64,000 nucleotides of DNA from Candidatus Solibacter usitatus (GTDB taxonomy: Bacteria; Acidobacteriota; Terriglobia; Bryobacterales; Bryobacteraceae): assembly GCA_016213245.1 (NCBI GenBank), contig JACRBC010000120.1, forward strand, positions 16,819 to 80,818, in the 5' to 3' direction. The translations under genes and the position numbers were made by a program. Numbering within the stretch: the stretch's first letter is position 1; the number at the start of each line of letters is the position of its first letter. This document shows positions 58,812-64,000 of this stretch, piece by piece. Below the pieces are notes generated by a model that worked only from the letters and a program-made list of their open reading frames with translations, searched no databases and was not told the origin of the DNA.

Positions 58812-59663
58812 ATGCCGGTATTGCAGGTGTCGTGCGTACAGATGCAGTGGGCGCGGCCGATGGAGGAGAACCTGGCCAGGACGCTGGACCATGTCAAAGC
58901 GGCAGCGGCGTGCGGCAGCAGGGTGGTGCTGTTCCCCGAGGCGAACCTGACCAGCTACTACTTCCCGCTGGTGGCCCAACTGGAACCGGCACTGGTACAA
59001 GCGGCATTGGATGCCACCTGCCGGACGGCGCAGGAGAGCAACATCTGGGTAATCGCCGGGACGATCCGGAAGACTCACGACCGCCATCTGAACCTGGCGC
59101 ACGTGATCTCGCCGGACGGCACCATCGTCCACGAGTACGCCAAGGTCCACATGGCCGGGCGGGACGAGCAGCGCTACTGCCGCGGGGGCGACAAGCTGTC
59201 GCTGTTCGAGATCGACGGCGTGCCGTGCACCCTGGTGATCTGCCGCGACGGGCGGCACCCGGAGTTGTATCGGCTGCCGGCGATGGCCGGCGCGCAGGTG
59301 CTGTTCCACCCGTCGTGCAGCTCGGACGAGATCGAGGCGGTGTGCTGGAAGCGGACGTCGGGGCGGGCGCAGCAGCCGGTGGGACCGAACTCGAAGATGT
59401 TCCACTGCGTGGCCAACACGGTGGGGCAGTCACCGGACGGCAAGCAGACTTCGAGCGGCGCCTCGTTCATCCGCGAGCCCAACGGCATCCCGCTGGCTGA
59501 GGCGGGCTTCTATCGGGAGGAGATGATCACCTCGGTGCTGGACCTGGCGAGGGCGGACCGGTCCTACGTTCTGGACAGCCTGAGCAACCCGCCGTTTCTG
59601 CGCGAGCACTGGGCGCGGATGGTGGACGAGGTGAAGCGCCGGGCGTCGCTACCGCCGGAATAG
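58812..59663 (+). CDS. Carbon-nitrogen hydrolase (nitrilase superfamily)
   Basis: Catalytic triad context: LFPEANL (E), YAKVHMAG (K), LVICRDGRHPE (C). Confidence 0.92.
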   Translation: MPVLQVSCVQMQWARPMEENLARTLDHVKAAAACGSRVVLFPEANLTSYYFPLVAQLEPALVQAALDATCRTAQESNIWVIAGTIRKTHDRHLNLAHVISPDGTIVHEYAKVHMAGRDEQRYCRGGDKLSLFEIDGVPCTLVICRDGRHPELYRLPAMAGAQVLFHPSCSSDEIEAVCWKRTSGRAQQPVGPNSKMFHCVANTVGQSPDGKQTSSGASFIREPNGIPLAEAGFYREEMITSVLDLARADRSYVLDSLSNPPFLREHWARMVDEVKRRASLPPE

Positions 59664-60806
59664 CGCCGCCACGTCGGTGAAGCCGCCCTGGATGGCGAGA
59701 TCGAGGGGCGTTTTGCCGGCGTTGTTGGCCAGCTTGGGATCCGCACCCTTTTCGAGCAGCAGCTTGACGACAGCGCCGCGGCCCCAACCGGCGGCGACAT
59801 GGAGCGGCGTGGAACCGTTCTCGGAGTCGCGGGCGTCGATTCGGGCGCCCTTGTCGAGCAGGAGCGCGACCACGGCCGTCTGGCCGGCCAGCGCGGCATC
59901 GTGCAGCGGCGTGGATCCGGCGGAGTTGCGGGCATTGACGTCGGCGCCGTGGGCGAGGAGGAGTTCGACGATCTGCCGGTGGCCCTTGAGAGCCGCGTCG
60001 GGAAGCAGGGCCCGCCCGTCGGCGCCGAGCTGCAGCAGCATGGCGACGACGTCGGCCTGACCGCGCAGTACGGCCTCCTTGAGCTGCTTTTCGGTATTCA
60101 CGGGCGCGCCCCTGGCGGCGAGGATCGCCACGACGGCCGAGTGGCGGTAGCGGACGGCCTCGTCCAGGGAAGTGGCGCCGGAGTTGTCCTTGGCGGCCAC
60201 ATCGGCGCCGGCGGCGAGCAGCACTTCGACGACGTCAGCGTGTCCCTTGACGGCGGCCTCGTGCAGCGGGGTCTGGCCCGTTTCGGCAGCACGGTTGTTG
60301 ACCTTCGCGCCGCGGGTGAGCAGGAGTTTGGCCGCCGCGGCGTTGCCTTTCCAGGCGGCTTCGTCGAGCGGCGTGGAGCCGGAGGCGTCCCGGGCGTTGA
60401 CATCGGCGCCCTTGTCCAGCAGCAGGCCGAGCAGTTCGGCGTAGCCGCGGTTGGCGGCCAGGTGGAGCGCCGTGGCGCCGCTGCGGTAAGCCGCGGAGAT
60501 GTCGGCGCCCTTCTGCAGCAGGATCTCGACCACGGCCTTGCGGTTCATCAGCACGGCATAGTGGAGCGGCGTGGAGCCCGCCTCCTTATGCCGGGCGTTG
60601 ACGTTGGCCTTGTGGGCGATGAGCAATTCGACGATCTCCGCCTCGCCGCTCCAGGCGGCGTCGTGGAGCGGCGTGCCACCGAGGTTGTCATAGGCGTTGA
60701 CGTCGGCGCCCTGCTTGAGCAGCGCGCGCACGGCGGCGATGTCGCCGCCGCGGGCGGCGGTGTGGAGGTCGCCGAACGAGAGAGCCAGCAGGAGTGCGGC
60801 GATCAT
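59649..60806 (-). CDS. Ankyrin repeat protein
   Basis: About eleven ~33-aa repeats of GxTPLHxAAxxGxxxxVxLLLxxGAD type; signal-like N terminus. Confidence 0.95.
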   Translation of the reverse strand: MIAALLLALSFGDLHTAARGGDIAAVRALLKQGADVNAYDNLGGTPLHDAAWSGEAEIVELLIAHKANVNARHKEAGSTPLHYAVLMNRKAVVEILLQKGADISAAYRSGATALHLAANRGYAELLGLLLDKGADVNARDASGSTPLDEAAWKGNAAAAKLLLTRGAKVNNRAAETGQTPLHEAAVKGHADVVEVLLAAGADVAAKDNSGATSLDEAVRYRHSAVVAILAARGAPVNTEKQLKEAVLRGQADVVAMLLQLGADGRALLPDAALKGHRQIVELLLAHGADVNARNSAGSTPLHDAALAGQTAVVALLLDKGARIDARDSENGSTPLHVAAGWGRGAVVKLLLEKGADPKLANNAGKTPLDLAIQGGFTDVAALFRR

Positions 60807-62572
60807 GGCACCCCATCGGTCATGGCCACTTCGATGGTGACCTGCCGCACCTTTGCGGGCAGGCGCACCACCAGCTTGCGTGTGCCCTCGTTCTGCCGCT
60901 GCGGCGCGGGCGGCTGGGTGGAGACGGTTTCAAAGCGCGCGCCGGCGGGCGCGGCGAGCCGCGCGGTGAGGGACTTCCCGGCCTTGGACAGGACGGCGAC
61001 AGCTCCGTCGCAGCGCACCTCGGCATCGGTGACCATGCCCCAGAGGACCTCCACGGGCTGCGGCGCGGCGAGCTGGTCGCGCACGGTGAAGGTGCGGCCG
61101 GCGTCGAGCGTGACGGTGCGCTCGTGTGAGGCCAGCTTGCCTGGGTAGGCGGCGGCAAGGTCGAATGTCACCGAGGCGCGTCCGGGCGCGAGTTCGCGGC
61201 GCAGGATCTTCGCCTCGGCCTTGGGATCCTGGTTTTCGTTGTCGATCAGGACGGTGTTGTGTGCCTCGGTGCGCAGGCGGTAGTAGGTCCAGCGCTTGTT
61301 GCCGAAGTAGGCGGGCAGGTTGTAGTCGTCAGGGCCGAAGTCGAGCGCCCAGCGCAGGCCCTGCGAATCCAGGACGAAGGCGCCGAGGTCGAGGTGGGAG
61401 TGGTTGGCCTTGTTGTCGCCGCCCTTGGCGGCGGCCCACATGGTGTTGGGGTCGGTCCAGGAGCCGCGGAAGAAAGCCGTCTGGACGCCTTCGTAGATCT
61501 TGTGCAGGGGCCAACCGGCGGCCTCGGGGCTCTGCGTGGAGGAGGGCCACCAGACCAGATCGAGCGCATGGGCGCGCGGGCGCGAGGCAAGCAGCGCGAG
61601 CTGCTGCCAGGCATAGACGGGCTGCTTGAACCGGCGGGCGAGCCAGAGCATGCACTCGGCGGGGTTCAGGGCGTCTCCGGCGTCGGCATAGTTGAAGGTC
61701 CGGCCGGCGGGCGAGCTGAAGTAGACGCGGAACTCGCCGGCGCGGTCAAAGCCGGGCAGAGCGGAGAGTTTGAAATCCATGCCGAGGGCAGAGTCGAGGC
61801 CGGCGAGGAAAGCGACGTTGTAGCGGGTGGCGTAGTCCCAATAGCCGGGGCCTTCGTTCCAGCCGCCGTCGGGGGCGTAGGAGGCCATGGCGCGGGGGAT
61901 GGAATCGACCGCCGCGCGCAGGATGCGGCCGGCGCGCGCCGGTTCGTCTTCGGCGATGGCCAGGGCGCCGAGCGAGATGCCGCCGTTGCAGACCTGGTTC
62001 CAATTGTGGGTGGCGAGCACCCAGCCGCGGCGGTTCTCATAGAAGCCCAGCGCGGGTTCGAGGCCCTTGTCGACGATGGCGGCACGGATCCAATCACGCT
62101 GTTCCTTTGAGAGAGCCGCGTAGAGCCAGTCGTAGCCGATGGCAAAGGCGTGGGTCATCTCGGCGGTATCGAGGAAGTGGCTGGGATTCCAGTCGGGGAA
62201 GGCGGCGGCGGCCTGCATTTCGGCGACGGCGCGGGCCAGCAAGGCGGTGTTGCCGTCGAGGCGGTAGAGCAGAGCGAGGGTGTAGATGCGGCCCAGCGCG
62301 GTGCGGCTCTTGTCGAGCAGGCGCGGGCCGATCAGTTTGTACTCCACCGGCGGCTGCGCCAGGATCCTGGCAGCGTCGGCATGGAGCCGGTCATAGACGG
62401 CTTTGGCGGCGGGGTCGGTGCGGATGAGCTGGCGGATGCGGGCGATGTCCTGGTCGGAGGCGAGCAGGCGCGGATGGCCGGGGCGCAGGGAATCGAGCGA
62501 GAACTGCGCGGCAAGCGGCGCGGCGAGCGGCGCGGCGAGGATGAAGAGGGCGGATAGAATCAAGCGGCACAT
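60803..62572 (-). CDS. Heparinase II/III family protein
   Basis: HPRLLASDQDIARIRQLI, NWNQVCNGGISLGALAIAEDEP, GGWNEGPGYWDYATRY, KANHSHLDLGAFVLDSQGLRWALDFGPDDY. Confidence 0.88.
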   Translation of the reverse strand: MCRLILSALFILAAPLAAPLAAQFSLDSLRPGHPRLLASDQDIARIRQLIRTDPAAKAVYDRLHADAARILAQPPVEYKLIGPRLLDKSRTALGRIYTLALLYRLDGNTALLARAVAEMQAAAAFPDWNPSHFLDTAEMTHAFAIGYDWLYAALSKEQRDWIRAAIVDKGLEPALGFYENRRGWVLATHNWNQVCNGGISLGALAIAEDEPARAGRILRAAVDSIPRAMASYAPDGGWNEGPGYWDYATRYNVAFLAGLDSALGMDFKLSALPGFDRAGEFRVYFSSPAGRTFNYADAGDALNPAECMLWLARRFKQPVYAWQQLALLASRPRAHALDLVWWPSSTQSPEAAGWPLHKIYEGVQTAFFRGSWTDPNTMWAAAKGGDNKANHSHLDLGAFVLDSQGLRWALDFGPDDYNLPAYFGNKRWTYYRLRTEAHNTVLIDNENQDPKAEAKILRRELAPGRASVTFDLAAAYPGKLASHERTVTLDAGRTFTVRDQLAAPQPVEVLWGMVTDAEVRCDGAVAVLSKAGKSLTARLAAPAGARFETVSTQPPAPQRQNEGTRKLVVRLPAKVRQVTIEVAMTDGVP

Positions 62573-62716
62573 ATCGCACCACCCCTTTTATACCTTTAGC
62601 CGGAGGCGGACGCGGAGGCGGTGCGGGCAGGTGGCGATCCGCTCCGGATCGGGAAGCCGCTGCTGCCATTGCATGGAAGAGGGCATCACGTGCGCGAAAG
62701 CAATATAATCCAGCGC

Positions 62717-64000
62717 ATGGACCGGAACACACGGAGTCTCCTGCAACGGGCGATGGCCGCCATCGTGATCCTGGCGGCGCTGGCGGCGGCACAGGGCAGG
62801 CGGCCGATCGGGCACAAGGATTTTGACGCCTGGCGCTCCATCTCGGCGCAGACGCTGTCGCGAGACGGCAAGTACCTGGCCTATGCCTACATGCCGCAGG
62901 ACGGCGACGGGGAACTGATCGTCCGTGAACTGGCAAGCGGCAAGGAGTGGAGGGAGCCCGTGGGGGCGCTGCCGCCGCCGGTGATCGCCCAGCCCGATGC
63001 GGAGGGCCCGCCGCCGCCGCCGCGTTCGATCCGCATTGCCTTTACCAGCGACGGCAAGTACCTGGTGGCGGGGACCTACCCGCCGAAGGCGGAGACGGAG
63101 AAAGCGAAGAAGGAGAAGAAGCGGCCCGAGGAGATGCCCAAGCAGGGGCTGCTGATCATGAAGGTGGGGAGCGGCGAGGTGACGCGCGTGGCGCAGGTGA
63201 AGAGCTTCCAGGTACCGGAGAAAGGCGGCGCGTGGCTGGCCTATCTGAAAGAAGCGCCGCCCGCCGCCGGGCCGGCGGAGGGCGCCAAGACGGGCGAGCA
63301 GGACGGCGTGGATGAAGACCAGGGGCGGCGCGGCGGCGGGGCTGCGGGCGGGGCTTCCGGAACTGGTGCGCGCAAGGAGTACGGGACGGAGTTGGTTCTG
63401 CGCGATCTGGCGAAGGCGGAGAACAACGAGCGGACGTTCGCCAATGCGCTGGAGTACTCACTCGCGCGCGACGGCAAGAGCCTGGTGTGGGCGGTCTCCT
63501 CGCGCAAGGAGGAGGAGAACGGCGTATTCGCCGTCGTGCCCGGAAGCGACGCGGCGCCGTCGGCGCTGAAGTCGGGCAAGGGGAAGTATTCGAAGCTGGC
63601 TTGGGATCGCGAACAGGGGCAACTGGCCTTCATCGCCGAGAAGAGCGCGTGCGTGTGGGACCGCAAGGCGGCCACCGCAGAAGAGGCGGTGACGGCGCAA
63701 ACGGCAGACCTGCCGCAGGGCATGACGGTCAGCGACAAGGGAGGCGTTTCATTTTCCCGCGATGGGAAGCGGTTATTCGTGCCCGTGGCTCCGCCGGCCA
63801 AGGAGGCCAAGGAGGGCGAAGCGGCGGCGTCCACCGAAGACAAGGTTTTGATGGACCTCTGGCACTGGCGGGACGAGCAGGTGCAGCCGATGCAGAAGGT
63901 GCGCGTGAACCAGGAGCGCAACCGCACCTATCGCGGCGTGTGGCACATCGCCGACGGGAAGTACGTCCAACTGGCCACGCCGAATATGCAGAACGTGCAG
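62717..64000 (+). CDS. S9-type (prolyl oligopeptidase/DPP-like) peptidase, N-terminal part; runs off window
   Basis: Hand translation MDRNTRSLLQRAMAAIVILAALAAAQGRRPIGHKDFDAWRSISAQTLSRDGKYLAYAYMPQDGDGELIVRELASGKEW...KVLMDLWHWRDEQVQPMQK; frame open to the window end, so absent from the ORF track. Confidence 0.78.
   Translation, partial: MDRNTRSLLQRAMAAIVILAALAAAQGRRPIGHKDFDAWRSISAQTLSRDGKYLAYAYMPQDGDGELIVRELASGKEWREPVGALPPPVIAQPDAEGPPPPPRSIRIAFTSDGKYLVAGTYPPKAETEKAKKEKKRPEEMPKQGLLIMKVGSGEVTRVAQVKSFQVPEKGGAWLAYLKEAPPAAGPAEGAKTGEQDGVDEDQGRRGGGAAGGASGTGARKEYGTELVLRDLAKAENNERTFANALEYSLARDGKSLVWAVSSRKEEENGVFAVVPGSDAAPSALKSGKGKYSKLAWDREQGQLAFIAEKSACVWDRKAATAEEAVTAQTADLPQGMTVSDKGGVSFSRDGKRLFVPVAPPAKEAKEGEAAASTEDKVLMDLWHWRDEQVQPMQKVRVNQERNRTYRGVWHIADGKYVQLATPNMQNVQ

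Noticed and set aside
59649-60806. Regular ~99-bp periodicity that could suggest a repeat array or CRISPR
   Set aside because: Period matches 33-aa ankyrin repeats within a single CDS; no short direct repeats with unique spacers
1-64000. rRNA, tRNA, CRISPR arrays, integrases/transposases
   Set aside because: None recognised by reading intergenic regions and translations; a tRNAscan/Infernal run would be needed to exclude them formally

Overview
This is a GC-rich bacterial chromosomal window. Gene content (paired TonB-dependent/carboxypeptidase-regulatory-like receptors, BNR/sortilin-like proteins, IPT/TIG secreted proteins, NIPSNAP, S9 and S41 peptidases) suggests an Acidobacteriota member, possibly Bryobacterales/Solibacter-like; this is inference. 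I support about 50 CDSs. Recognisable genes include uppS, lpxB, trxB, fabI, asnS, arginase, ddl, cmk and lysC, plus a DUF190 / HME-RND efflux / adaptor / TolC operon divergent from a histidine kinase-response regulator pair, an ECF sigma cassette and a vapBC-type toxin-antitoxin pair. I saw no rRNA, tRNA or CRISPR. Items most worth a second look: (1) a compact two-gene AAA ATPase + putative TOPRIM-like pair (7377-9024) resembling a split OLD/PARIS-like defence module; (2) two diverged copies of a ~210 bp element bounded by 20-bp inverted repeats (32813-33019 and 58579-58796); (3) an M1-aminopeptidase-like protein whose HExxH zinc motif is replaced by NQITR; (4) recurrent -10-like hexamers 6-9 nt upstream of start codons, suggesting leaderless transcripts; (5) unusually frequent 3' overlaps between convergent genes; (6) a strand-composition shift along the window; (7) a perfect dyad upstream of a winged-helix regulator operon. 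All family calls were made by eye from the translations; no database search was run.
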